Origin: Mycobacterium rhizamassiliense
GTDB taxonomy: Bacteria > Actinomycetota > Actinomycetes > Mycobacteriales > Mycobacteriaceae
NCBI RefSeq assembly: GCF_900157375.1
Contig: NZ_LT721901.1
Span: forward strand, 2,094,315 to 2,158,314
DNA: 64,000 nucleotides
Direction: 5' to 3'
The position numbers and the translations under genes are program-made. Position 1 is the first letter of the stretch; every line of letters begins with the position of its first letter. Positions 19,758 to 29,849 of the stretch are shown piece by piece. Under the pieces are notes generated by a model. That model worked only from the letters and a program-made list of their open reading frames with translations, did no database searches and was not told where the DNA came from.

Positions 19758-19766
19758 GCGGGCCGT

Positions 19767-20846
<1,080 letters not shown>

Positions 20847-20867
20847 TCATTCTGCGGCCCGACGGTG

Positions 20868-22262
20868 TCATGCGTCCAGCCGGTTGTGGTGGTGGGCGAT
20901 GTCCTTCATGTGCAGCAGGGCCGCGTAGATGGTCGGTGCGCGCAGCGCCCGCATCCCTTTCGGCACGATTTCGCGCCGCGGGTCGTCGCCGTCCGGGATG
21001 AGCGCGATCGTGAAGCCCTGTCGTGCGGCCTCGGCCAGCCGCCGTTCCATCCCGCTGACCCGGCGTAGGTCGCCCGCCAGGCCCACCTCGCCGATGATCA
21101 CCGCGGTGGTGGGCAGCGGCAGGTCGGCGTACGCCGAGGCCAGCGCGATCGCCACCGCGAGGTCCGAGGACGGGTCGGTCAGCCGCATGCCGCCCACGGT
21201 GGCCAGGTAGATGTCGGCGACGGCGACGTTCAACTTGCCGTGCTTTTCCAGGACGGCGGTGATCATCGCGGCCCGGGCGTTGTCGATCCCGCTGACGGCC
21301 CGACGCGGCGATCCACCGCTCGGCGTCGCCAGCAACGCCTGCACCTCGCCGATCAGCGGCCGCTTGCCGTCCAGCGACACCGTGATCGCGGTCCCGGGAA
21401 CCGGCGTCGGACGCTGGTCCAAAAACAGGCTCGACGGGTCGGTGACGCCCTCGATCCCGTTGTCGTGCAACGTGAAACAGCCGACCTCGTCCGCGGCGCC
21501 GAACCGATTCTTGATGCCGCGGACCATGCGCAGCGTGCCGTTGCGGTCGCCCTCGAAATGCAGCACCACGTCGACGAGATGCTCGAGCGAGCGCGGCCCG
21601 GCGATGGCGCCGTCCTTGGTGACGTGGCCGACCAGGATCAGCGCCACGCCGTTGGCCTTCGCCGAGGCGGTGAGCGCGGCCGTGACCGCGCGCACCTGGG
21701 TGACGCCGCCAGCGACACCGTCGGCCTCGGTGGTGGACATGGTCTGCACCGAGTCGACGATGACCAGCGACGGCTGCACCGTGTCGATGTGGTCGAGCAC
21801 GGTGTGCACGTCGGACTCGGCGGCCAGGTAGACCTCGTCACCGCCGCAGCCCATCCGGTCGGCGCGCAACCGGATCTGGCCGGTGGCCTCTTCGCCGGAG
21901 ATGTACAGCGCGCGATGGCCGGACTGCGCCCAGCGATGCGCAACGTCGAGCAGCAGCGTCGACTTGCCGACGCCGGGATCGCCGGCCAGCAACACCACCG
22001 ACCCCGGCACGACGCCGCCGCCCAGCACCCGGTCGAGTTCGGCCACCCCGGTCGCGCGATGCCGGCTGGCGTTCGGCTCGATGGAGCTGATCGGAACGGG
22101 TCGCGAGGCCGAATTCAGCGGGCGGCGGCCGCCGCCGACGGCGCCGTGGACGGCTACCTCTTCGACGGTGCCCCAGGTGCCGCATTCACCGCAGCGGCCC
22201 ACCCACTTGGCGGTGACATGGCGGCATTCCGAACACCGATATTGCGAGCGCGCAGTTGCCAC
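20868..22262 (-). CDS. radA: DNA repair protein RadA (Sms)
   Basis: A RecA-like branch-migration ATPase of recombination. The 464-residue protein starts with a zinc finger (Cys10, Cys13, Cys24, Cys27). It then has Walker [12 protein letters not shown], Walker [10 protein letters not shown], the RadA hallmark KNRFG, and a Lon-protease-like C-terminal domain (from about residue 290, GVTDPSSLF onward). Start GTG 22262. It precedes disA in the same transcription unit. Confidence 0.96.
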   Translation of the reverse strand: MATARSQYRCSECRHVTAKWVGRCGECGTWGTVEEVAVHGAVGGGRRPLNSASRPVPISSIEPNASRHRATGVAELDRVLGGGVVPGSVVLLAGDPGVGKSTLLLDVAHRWAQSGHRALYISGEEATGQIRLRADRMGCGGDEVYLAAESDVHTVLDHIDTVQPSLVIVDSVQTMSTTEADGVAGGVTQVRAVTAALTASAKANGVALILVGHVTKDGAIAGPRSLEHLVDVVLHFEGDRNGTLRMVRGIKNRFGAADEVGCFTLHDNGIEGVTDPSSLFLDQRPTPVPGTAITVSLDGKRPLIGEVQALLATPSGGSPRRAVSGIDNARAAMITAVLEKHGKLNVAVADIYLATVGGMRLTDPSSDLAVAIALASAYADLPLPTTAVIIGEVGLAGDLRRVSGMERRLAEAARQGFTIALIPDGDDPRREIVPKGMRALRAPTIYAALLHMKDIAHHHNRLDA

Positions 22263-22314
22263 GCCCTGACGGTATCGGGAGGCGGCGACAAATCCCGGGA
22301 GGCGGGCTGGCCCG

Positions 22315-22869
22315 TCAGCCCTGCCGCGGTGCCGATCCGGCCGCCAGGGGCACCAGTACGGTGCCCTGGCCGGCCTTCTCGAAGGTGAACGTGAAGTTGT
22401 AGGTGAGGCCGTTCGAGATCGGCTTGGCCAGGTTCACCGTCGCCTTGGCGACGGTGTTGGAGTCCAGCGGGCCCGGCGCGACGTTCTGGCCTTCGGGCTT
22501 GCCGATGAACAGCATGCCGTTGGCGGGCAGGCGACCGTCGCCGCTCAGGGTCACCGGTCCGACGTCACTGGTGATGCTCACCAGCCGGTCGGCCACGTCC
22601 GGCGACTGGTTCACGGCCACCAGCGCCAGCTCGACCGATCGGCCGGGCTGAATGAAGTCGTTGGTCTGGTCGGCCTGGATGCGGATGTTGCGCAGCGCCA
22701 CATTGTTGATCGTGAGCCGGTTGCCGTTGATCGCGGGCTCCTGGACGGCCGTCTGCGAAATCTGTCCGGCGCCGCAACCGCTGAGCACCATGGCGACCAG
22801 GGCGGTCAGGCCGACGAGGGCGACCCGGGGAGATAGGCGGATCGGCAGGCCCGTCCTGATGCGGTTCAC
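22315..22869 (-). CDS. lpqE: LpqE lipoprotein
   Basis: A 184-residue exported lipoprotein. The signal peptide contains [17 protein letters not shown] with the lipobox LSGC (Cys32). The mature part is beta-rich with [10 protein letters not shown] and NGMLFIG segments, resembling the PCuAC-like fold that carries copper in some lipoproteins. The typical Met/His copper ligands are not obvious, so I do not assign that function. Start GTG 22869 has AGGAGG upstream. It is divergent from carD and followed by radA. Confidence 0.85.
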   Translation of the reverse strand: MNRIRTGLPIRLSPRVALVGLTALVAMVLSGCGAGQISQTAVQEPAINGNRLTINNVALRNIRIQADQTNDFIQPGRSVELALVAVNQSPDVADRLVSITSDVGPVTLSGDGRLPANGMLFIGKPEGQNVAPGPLDSNTVAKATVNLAKPISNGLTYNFTFTFEKAGQGTVLVPLAAGSAPRQG

Positions 22870-23671
<802 letters not shown>

Positions 23672-23712
23672 AGGGTATGAGGTTCTTCTGAGGTCTCGGG
23701 AAAGCCGGTGCC

Positions 23713-24381
23713 TTGGGCGCAGTAGCTGCAGTGGTCCCGGCCGCCGGGTCGGGGGAGCGGCTGGCTGCGGGTATTCCGAAAGCATTTTGCGAGCTCGACG
23801 GGCTCACTCTGCTTGAGCGTGCCGTCACCGGTTTGCTCGATTCGCAGGTAGTCGACCGCGTCGTCGTCGCCGTTCCCGCCGATCGAATGGACCAGGCCGA
23901 GCGGGTGGTGGCCGACCGGGCCATCGTGGTGGCCGGCGGCGGCGACCGCACCGAATCCGTGCGGCTGGCTCTGTCGGCGCTGTCCGGTGAACCGGAGTTC
24001 GTGTTGGTGCACGACGCCGCCCGGGCGCTCACCCCACCCCAGCTGATCGTGCGCGTGGTGGACGCGCTGCGGGCCGGTCACAGCGCCGTCGTGCCCGCGC
24101 TGCCACTGTCTGACACCATCAAGGCCGTGGATGCCAACGGCGCGGTCCTGGGAACGCCGGAGCGGGCCGGTCTGCGCGCGGTGCAGACCCCGCAGGGGTT
24201 CGCCACCGATTTGCTGCTGCGGGCGTACCAGGGCGCCTCGGGCGCGGCCGGATTCACCGACGACGCTTCCCTCGTCGAGCACGTCGGGGGACAGGTTCAG
24301 GTGGTCGACGGCGATCCGCTGGCCTTCAAGATCACCACCCAGCTGGATCTGCTGCTGGCCGAAGCGATCGTGCGCCGGTGA
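23713..24381 (+). CDS. ispD: 2-C-methyl-D-erythritol 4-phosphate cytidylyltransferase
   Basis: Third step of the MEP isoprenoid pathway, CTP plus MEP to CDP-ME. The 222-residue protein opens with [22 protein letters not shown], holding the nucleotide-binding GSGxR and Lys. It has [10 protein letters not shown] and the C-terminal DDASLVE and [13 protein letters not shown] 23713 is the only in-frame start after a stop at 23689, and GGGAAAG lies upstream of it; this gives a slightly shorter N-terminus than in M. tuberculosis. The stop overlaps ispF by four bases. Confidence 0.94.
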   Translation: MGAVAAVVPAAGSGERLAAGIPKAFCELDGLTLLERAVTGLLDSQVVDRVVVAVPADRMDQAERVVADRAIVVAGGGDRTESVRLALSALSGEPEFVLVHDAARALTPPQLIVRVVDALRAGHSAVVPALPLSDTIKAVDANGAVLGTPERAGLRAVQTPQGFATDLLLRAYQGASGAAGFTDDASLVEHVGGQVQVVDGDPLAFKITTQLDLLLAEAIVRR

Positions 24382-24857
24382 CCGGGCTGCCGCGGGTCGG
24401 CCTGGGCACCGACGTGCACCCGATCGAACCGGGACGTCCCTGCTGGCTGGTCGGCCTGCTGTTTTCCGACACCGACGGCTGCGCCGGGCACTCCGACGGC
24501 GACGTCGCCGCCCACGCCCTCTGCGACGCCGTGTTGTCCGCGGCCGGGCTCGGCGACATCGGTGCGGTGTTCGGGGTCGACGATCCACGCTGGAAAGGCG
24601 TCAGCGGCGCCGACATGCTGCGCCACGTCGCCGAACTGGTGTCAGAGCACGGCTACCGGATCGGAAACGCCGCGGTGCAGGTGATCGGTAACCGCCCCAA
24701 GGTCGGCCCGCGGCGCGCCGAGGCGCAGCAGCTGCTGTCGGACCTGCTGGGCGCACCGGTATCGGTGTCGGCGACCACCACCGACGGGCTGGGCCTCACC
24801 GGACGCGGCGAGGGGCTGGCCGCCGTCGCGACGGCGCTGATCGTCCCCGCCGGATAG
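24378..24857 (+). CDS. ispF: 2-C-methyl-D-erythritol 2,4-cyclodiphosphate synthase
   Basis: Cyclises CDP-ME 2-phosphate, releasing CMP, in the MEP pathway. The 159-residue trimer-forming protein has the metal-binding GTDVHPIE, then [25 protein letters not shown] with the third ligand His, and [17 protein letters not shown] 24378 overlaps the ispD stop (GTGA), so the two are coupled. Length is normal. Confidence 0.96.
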   Translation: MTGLPRVGLGTDVHPIEPGRPCWLVGLLFSDTDGCAGHSDGDVAAHALCDAVLSAAGLGDIGAVFGVDDPRWKGVSGADMLRHVAELVSEHGYRIGNAAVQVIGNRPKVGPRRAEAQQLLSDLLGAPVSVSATTTDGLGLTGRGEGLAAVATALIVPAG

Positions 24858-24893
24858 CCCCCGCTCGGCGGCGGGCGGATCGGAACCAGCAGG

Positions 24894-24910
24894 TAAGGTG
24901 GCACGTCGTG
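24894..24910 (+). promoter_or_regulatory. Leaderless start region of cysS
   Basis: TAAGGT at 24894-24899, then GGCACGTC, then the GTG start at 24908. There is no ribosome site. The 17 bases match those before lysS (7770-7786) at 16 positions. Confidence 0.45.
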
Positions 24911-26317
24911 ACCGAACGCGCCCCCATGCGGCTACACGACACGGCCGCCGGTGCCGTGCGTGACTTCATCCCGCTGCGCGAGGGGCACGTCTCCATCTAC
25001 CTGTGTGGCGCCACCGTGCAGGGGCAGCCGCACATCGGGCACGTCCGCAGCGGGGTGGCCTTCGATATCCTGCGGCGCTGGTTGACCGCGCGCGGCTACG
25101 ACGTCGCGTTCATCCGCAACGTCACCGACATCGACGACAAGATCCTCAATAAGGCCGCCGCGGCGTGCCGGCCCTGGTGGGAGTGGGCGGCCACCTACGA
25201 GCGCGCGTTCACCGCGGCTTACGACGCCCTGGACGTGTTGCCGCCGTCGGCCGAGCCGCGCGCCACCGGCCACATCACCCAGATGGTCGAATTAATGGAC
25301 CGCCTGATCGAAACCGGTCACGCCTATGCCAGCGGCGGCGACGTCTACTTCGACGTGCTCAGCTATCCCGAATACGGCCAGCTGTCCGGGCACAAGATCG
25401 ACGACGTTCATCAGGGCGAGGGCGCGGCCACCGGCAAGCGCGACCAGCGCGACTTCACCATGTGGAAGGGCGCCAAACCGGGCGAGCCGTCGTGGCCGAC
25501 GCCGTGGGGCCGCGGCCGTCCGGGCTGGCACCTGGAATGCTCGGCGATGGCCCGCACCTATCTCGGGAATGAATTCGACATCCATTGCGGCGGAATGGAT
25601 TTGGTATTCCCGCACCACGAGAACGAGATCGCGCAGAGCAAGGCGGCCGGCGACGGATTCGCCCGCTACTGGCTGCACAACGGCTGGGTGACGCTGGGCG
25701 GCGAGAAGATGAGCAAGTCGCTGGGCAACGTGTTGTCCATACCCGCGATGCTGCAACGGGTTCGGCCCGCCGAGCTGCGCTACTACCTGGGCAGCGCGCA
25801 CTACCGCTCGATGCTGGAGTTCTCCGAGACCGCCCTGCAGGACGCCGTCAAAGCCTATGTCGGAGTTGAGGAATTCCTGCATCGGGTGCGCACCCGGGTC
25901 GGTGCCGTCGTGCCGGGCAAGTGGACGCCGCGGTTCGGCGAGGCGCTCGACGACGACCTGGCGGTGCCGATCGCGCTGGCCGAAATCCATCACGCCCGCG
26001 CCGAGGGCAATCGCGCGCTCGACGCCGGCGACCATGACGGCGCGCTGGCCAGCGCGAGCGCGATCCGGGCGATGATGGGCATCCTGGGCTGCGACCCCCT
26101 CGACGAACGCTGGGAATTGCGCGACGAAACCTCCGCCGCGCTCGCGGCCGTCGATGTCCTGGTGCAGTCCGAACTGGAAAGCCGCAAGAAGGCCCGCGAG
26201 CAGCGCGACTGGGCGCTGGCCGACGAGATCCGAGATCGACTCAAGGAAGCCGGCATCGAGGTCACCGACACCGCCGACGGGCCGCAGTGGGAGTTGCTGG
26301 CCGGTGACGACAAGTAA
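24908..26317 (+). CDS. cysS: Cysteinyl-tRNA synthetase
   Basis: Charges tRNA-Cys. The 469-residue class I enzyme shows the zinc Cys in YLCGATVQG and the HIGH motif in [10 protein letters not shown]. It also has [13 protein letters not shown], the zinc-site region [11 protein letters not shown] with [13 protein letters not shown], and the KMSKS motif [10 protein letters not shown] helical anticodon domain and short C-terminal domain follow. GTG 24908. The stop overlaps the following methyltransferase gene by one base. It corresponds to cysS1, distinct from the mycothiol ligase MshC. Confidence 0.96.
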   Translation: MTERAPMRLHDTAAGAVRDFIPLREGHVSIYLCGATVQGQPHIGHVRSGVAFDILRRWLTARGYDVAFIRNVTDIDDKILNKAAAACRPWWEWAATYERAFTAAYDALDVLPPSAEPRATGHITQMVELMDRLIETGHAYASGGDVYFDVLSYPEYGQLSGHKIDDVHQGEGAATGKRDQRDFTMWKGAKPGEPSWPTPWGRGRPGWHLECSAMARTYLGNEFDIHCGGMDLVFPHHENEIAQSKAAGDGFARYWLHNGWVTLGGEKMSKSLGNVLSIPAMLQRVRPAELRYYLGSAHYRSMLEFSETALQDAVKAYVGVEEFLHRVRTRVGAVVPGKWTPRFGEALDDDLAVPIALAEIHHARAEGNRALDAGDHDGALASASAIRAMMGILGCDPLDERWELRDETSAALAAVDVLVQSELESRKKAREQRDWALADEIRDRLKEAGIEVTDTADGPQWELLAGDDK

Positions 26318-27258
26318 TGGCCGGTAACTCCAAGCGGCAGGGCGCGATTCGCAAATCCGGCAGCAAGAAGGGGCCCACCGTAGGCTCGGGCGGACAGCGC
26401 CGGCGCGGCCTGGAGGGTCGCGGCCCCACGCCGCCGGCGCACATGCGCCCCAACCATCCCGCGGGCAAGCGCGCTCAGTCGCAGTCGCAGTCGCAGCAGC
26501 GCCGGCCGGCCAAGCGCACCGACGAAGCCGAGACGGTGCTGGGCCGCAATCCCGTGCTGGAATGCCTACGGGCCAGGGTCCCCGCGACGGCGCTCTACGT
26601 CGCGCTCGGCATCGAGGCCGACGAGCGAGTAACCGAATCCGTTAACCGCGCAGCCGATTTGGGGATCGCGATCCTTGAGGTCCCGCGCCACGACCTGGAC
26701 CGGATGACCACGAATCATCTGCATCAGGGCATCGCGCTGCAGGTGCCGCCGTACAACTATGCCCATCCCGACGACCTGCTTGCCACCGCGCTGCAGTCGC
26801 CGCCGTCGCTGCTGGTGGCGCTGGACAACATCACCGATCCCCGCAACCTCGGCGCGATCGTTCGTTCGGTCGCGGCGTTCGGCGGACACGGCGTCGTGAT
26901 ACCGCAGCGGCGATCGGCCTCGGTGACGGCGGTGGCGTGGCGCACCAGCGCCGGTGCCGCCGCCCGCGTCCCGGTGGCGCGGGCATCCAATCTCAATAGG
27001 ACACTGAAGGATTGGGCCGACCGCGGGCTGCGGGTGGTCGGGCTCGACGCCGGCGGCGACACTGTGCTCGATGACCTGGACGGCAGCGACCCGATGGTGG
27101 TGGTCGTCGGTTCCGAGGGCAAGGGCCTGTCGCGCCTGGTCCGGCAGAACTGCGACGAGGTGGTGTCGATACCGATGGCCGGCGACACCGAATCGCTCAA
27201 CGCCTCGGTGGCGGCCGGCGTCGTGCTCGCCGAGATCGCCCGGCAGCGCAGGCGTTAA
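26317..27258 (+). CDS. rlmB: 23S rRNA 2'-O-methyltransferase, SpoU/TrmH family
   Basis: A 313-residue SPOUT methyltransferase, probably methylating G2251 of 23S rRNA. A basic, Gln/Ser-rich extension (residues 1-70, with short CAGTCG repeats encoding SQSQSQ) precedes the substrate-binding domain ([11 protein letters not shown]). The SPOUT motifs are [36 protein letters not shown] and [23 protein letters not shown] 26317 overlaps the cysS stop (TAATG). The family name RlmB is by motif; the exact target is inferred. Confidence 0.9.
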   Translation: MAGNSKRQGAIRKSGSKKGPTVGSGGQRRRGLEGRGPTPPAHMRPNHPAGKRAQSQSQSQQRRPAKRTDEAETVLGRNPVLECLRARVPATALYVALGIEADERVTESVNRAADLGIAILEVPRHDLDRMTTNHLHQGIALQVPPYNYAHPDDLLATALQSPPSLLVALDNITDPRNLGAIVRSVAAFGGHGVVIPQRRSASVTAVAWRTSAGAAARVPVARASNLNRTLKDWADRGLRVVGLDAGGDTVLDDLDGSDPMVVVVGSEGKGLSRLVRQNCDEVVSIPMAGDTESLNASVAAGVVLAEIARQRRR

Positions 27259-27262
27259 CGGG

Positions 27263-28243
27263 TTGACCGGGCGGCTCGCGCGCCGGTTCGCCGCACTCGC
27301 GGCGGTCGCGATGCTGATGCCCACGCCATCCGCATGGCCGCAAGACCCCGGGTTCGACCTGCAGGCCCACCGCGGCGGGCGCGGCGAGTTCACCGAGGAA
27401 TCATTGCGGGCCTTCGCCAACGCGATCGAACTCGGCGTCAGCACACTAGAACTCGACGTCGTCATCACCAAAGACGGCCTGCCCCTGGTATGGCACGACC
27501 CGACGATCGATCCGGAGAAGTGCGCCGACACCGGCCCGGAATTCGCCGGCGACCCGGAGTATCCGTACGTCGGCAAGCTGGTGCACGAACTCACCTGGGC
27601 GCAGATTCGCACACTCGACTGCGGCCGCAGGCTCGCCGAGTTCCCGCACGCGGAAGTGGTGCGGGGCAACAGGATAGCGACGCTGCCGCAGGTCTTCGCG
27701 CTCGCCGACGCTCATCGCGCCGACGTGCGCTACAACATCGAGACCAAGGTGGAGGCCGACCGGCCCGGCGCGTCGGCCGAGCCTCAAGAATTCGTCGACG
27801 CGATTCTGGCCGCTGTCCGGGCCGCGGGCAAGGTTGACCGCGTGGAGATTCAGAGCTTCGACTGGCGCACCCTGCCGATGGTGCGCCGGGCCGAGCCGTC
27901 GATTCCGTTGGCGGCGCTGTACGACGACGGGACCTGGGCGCCCGGCTCGCCATGGTTGGCCGGCATCGACGCCGCGGCCGTCGGCGACCCGATCGTCGGG
28001 GCGCTGATGGTGGGCGCCAACATCGTCTCGCCCGACTACCGGCTGGTCACCGGCAGGCCCTACGTCGACCACGCACACGCGTTGGGGCTCAAGGTGATTC
28101 CGTGGACTGTCAATGACGCGGGTGCAATGCGCGAGCAGATCGGCTACGGCGTCGACGGCATCATCACCGACTACCCGACGCTGCTGCGCGGCGGGCTGGC
28201 CGGCCTCGGCATGCCGCTACCGCAGCCGTATCCGCGCGGTTAG
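27263..28243 (+). CDS. Secreted glycerophosphodiester phosphodiesterase
   Basis: A 326-residue exported GDPD enzyme that would hydrolyse glycerophosphodiesters to glycerol 3-phosphate and alcohols. The start MTGRLARRFAALAAVAMLMP is a signal peptide. Catalytic motifs are AHRGGRGEFTEES (His-Arg and Glu), ELDVVITKDGLPLVWHD (Asp and His), YNIETK and the C-terminal IPWTVND with DGIITDYP. TTG 27263 is four bases after the rlmB stop; internal ATGs are later alternatives. In M. tuberculosis the glpQ genes lie elsewhere, so this copy is an accessory or displaced gene. Confidence 0.88.
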   Translation: MTGRLARRFAALAAVAMLMPTPSAWPQDPGFDLQAHRGGRGEFTEESLRAFANAIELGVSTLELDVVITKDGLPLVWHDPTIDPEKCADTGPEFAGDPEYPYVGKLVHELTWAQIRTLDCGRRLAEFPHAEVVRGNRIATLPQVFALADAHRADVRYNIETKVEADRPGASAEPQEFVDAILAAVRAAGKVDRVEIQSFDWRTLPMVRRAEPSIPLAALYDDGTWAPGSPWLAGIDAAAVGDPIVGALMVGANIVSPDYRLVTGRPYVDHAHALGLKVIPWTVNDAGAMREQIGYGVDGIITDYPTLLRGGLAGLGMPLPQPYPRG

Positions 28244-28274
28244 CGCCGGCCCGCGTCGTCACCCGCCTCGGTGG

Positions 28275-29678
28275 CTAGCTGGCCGAGCTGCGGGTCAGGC
28301 TGTCGTCCGCGCGGACCGGCAGTTCGCGTCGCGGCCTGCGACGGTTGGCCATCGCCGCCCGCCACACCATGCCCGGGCGCAGCAAACGGGTGGCAGGGTC
28401 GATCAGCGCCGTCACCCGGACGAACCGGTCAACCGCGGTGGGGTCGTATTCGGTCGCGGTGAGGATGCGGTCGATGTACCCGTTGAGCAGCCGCGTGAAC
28501 AGTGGCGGCGTGCCCTCGATCTCGGGCAGGCAGAGGTCGGGGTTTGCCGACAAATCCCACGCCTGGCGGATCGGCACCGCCGCGGCCCGGAAGAATCGCC
28601 GCGCCAAATCGGTTGTGCCGCCGGACAAGCAGGTGCGCAGCGCCAAGGCCTCCAGCGCGGCCACCGTCATGCCCTGGCCGTAGATCGGATTGAAGCTGCA
28701 GATCGCGTCGCCCATGACCAGCAGGCCGTCGGGGAAGCGTTGCATCTTGTCGTAGCGGCGCCATTGGCTGGACGGTTGACCGTGGCGCGCGGGCTCCCCG
28801 ATGGGTTCGGACTCCAGCACCGCGGCCAGCAGGCGCGGCGGTGTGCAATCCTCGATGAACTCGCACATCGACATCAGGTCGGTGGGTGGCGCGAGTCCCG
28901 CTATGCCGTAGACGGTGAACATCCAGGTGTCGTTTTCTGCACGCACCATGCCCACCCCACGCGGCCGGCCCGGCACGGCTCCGACCAAGAAAGCGAACTC
29001 GTGCAGCGCGTCGGGCGCCATGCACAAATGTTGGCTCACATAGGTCAGTTGCACCGGCACGTGGACCTCGGCCGGGCGCTGATAGCCCAGGGCGGTCAGC
29101 CACGCCGGGGTGCGGGCGCCGCGGCCGGTGGCATCGAGAACCAGGTCCGCGCTCAGCGCGATGTCCTCGCGGGTGCGACGGTTGACCACGCGGGCGCCGG
29201 TGACGCGGTGGCGGTCCGGTGTCGTGATCACATCGACGATGTCGTGGTCGTCGAGCAGCGTGATGTTGGCGATGCGGCGCAGCCGCGCGCGGACGTGCTC
29301 TTCGAGGAAGGGCCGGGTGGCGAGGTACGCGGCGAAGGAGGGGGCGCCGCCGGTGCGCACCATCAGGTGCCCGCCCAGGTGGTAGTACAGCCGGGAGAGG
29401 TCCCGGCCGTCCAGGTGATGGGCGCCGTCGACGACCATCTGATCGAGGATGCCGGGGAACAGCTGCTCGATCGCCTGGGCGCCGCGGGGCAGTAGCCCGT
29501 GCAAATGGCGGCCCTGCGGCACGCCCCGGCGGGCGGCGGCGGTTTCGGGAGGAATGTCGGGCAGCGGATCGCGCTCCACCACCGTGACCTTGTCGTAGAA
29601 CTCGCTGAGTGAGCGCGCGGCCAGCAGGCCGGCCATGCTCGCTCCCAATACCAGTGCGTGATTTCCGATCTTCGCCAT
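28275..29678 (-). CDS. FAD-dependent monooxygenase/oxidoreductase
   Basis: A 467-residue flavoprotein of the PHBH/halogenase-like group. The N-terminal FAD motif is ALVLGASMAGLLAARSL followed by VVERD. The second FAD motif is LLVMGDAICSFNPIYGQGM. The mid segment RRGVPQGRHLHGLLPRG is typical of a mycobacterial subfamily (Rv3254-like). No substrate can be assigned. ATG 29678. The open frame extends far upstream (to 31115) but only as antisense of the regulator gene, so this start is correct. It is divergent from the LuxR gene and convergent with the phosphodiesterase. Confidence 0.85.
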   Translation of the reverse strand: MAKIGNHALVLGASMAGLLAARSLSEFYDKVTVVERDPLPDIPPETAAARRGVPQGRHLHGLLPRGAQAIEQLFPGILDQMVVDGAHHLDGRDLSRLYYHLGGHLMVRTGGAPSFAAYLATRPFLEEHVRARLRRIANITLLDDHDIVDVITTPDRHRVTGARVVNRRTREDIALSADLVLDATGRGARTPAWLTALGYQRPAEVHVPVQLTYVSQHLCMAPDALHEFAFLVGAVPGRPRGVGMVRAENDTWMFTVYGIAGLAPPTDLMSMCEFIEDCTPPRLLAAVLESEPIGEPARHGQPSSQWRRYDKMQRFPDGLLVMGDAICSFNPIYGQGMTVAALEALALRTCLSGGTTDLARRFFRAAAVPIRQAWDLSANPDLCLPEIEGTPPLFTRLLNGYIDRILTATEYDPTAVDRFVRVTALIDPATRLLRPGMVWRAAMANRRRPRRELPVRADDSLTRSSAS

Positions 29679-29747
29679 AGCCCACCGCCTGTGCTGAGCA
29701 GTTATCCGACAAAAGTCATGGTCAGGCAGGCAGCACTGGGCCGGACA

Positions 29748-29763
29748 GCGTAGTCGGCTACGC
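29748..29763. promoter_or_regulatory. Palindrome between monooxygenase and LuxR regulator genes
   Basis: GCGTAG-TCGG-CTACGC is a perfect inverted repeat in the 171-base divergent interval. It could be the operator of the adjacent regulator, but nothing in the sequence proves that. Confidence 0.3.
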
Positions 29764-29837
29764 CATTGCTGCGGGGCGGCTACACGTGAAGCCCCGAAAC
29801 CGCCGAAAAAGATTCCCATTTGACGCGTGCGCGCCGT

Positions 29838-29843
29838 TATAGT
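29838..29843 (+). promoter_or_regulatory. Candidate -10 box for leaderless LuxR gene
   Basis: TATAGT ends six bases before GTG 29850, consistent with transcription starting on the start codon. No ribosome site is present. The TTGACG at 29820 is too close (12 bases) to serve as a -35. Confidence 0.45.
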
Positions 29844-29849
29844 CGCCGA

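Noticed and set aside
26460..26510. CAGTCG short repeat in rlmB
   Set aside because: A low-complexity codon repeat in a disordered basic N-terminal extension; common and not a separate element.
29820..29825. TTGACG as -35 of the LuxR gene
   Set aside because: Only 12 bases from the -10, too close for a normal promoter.
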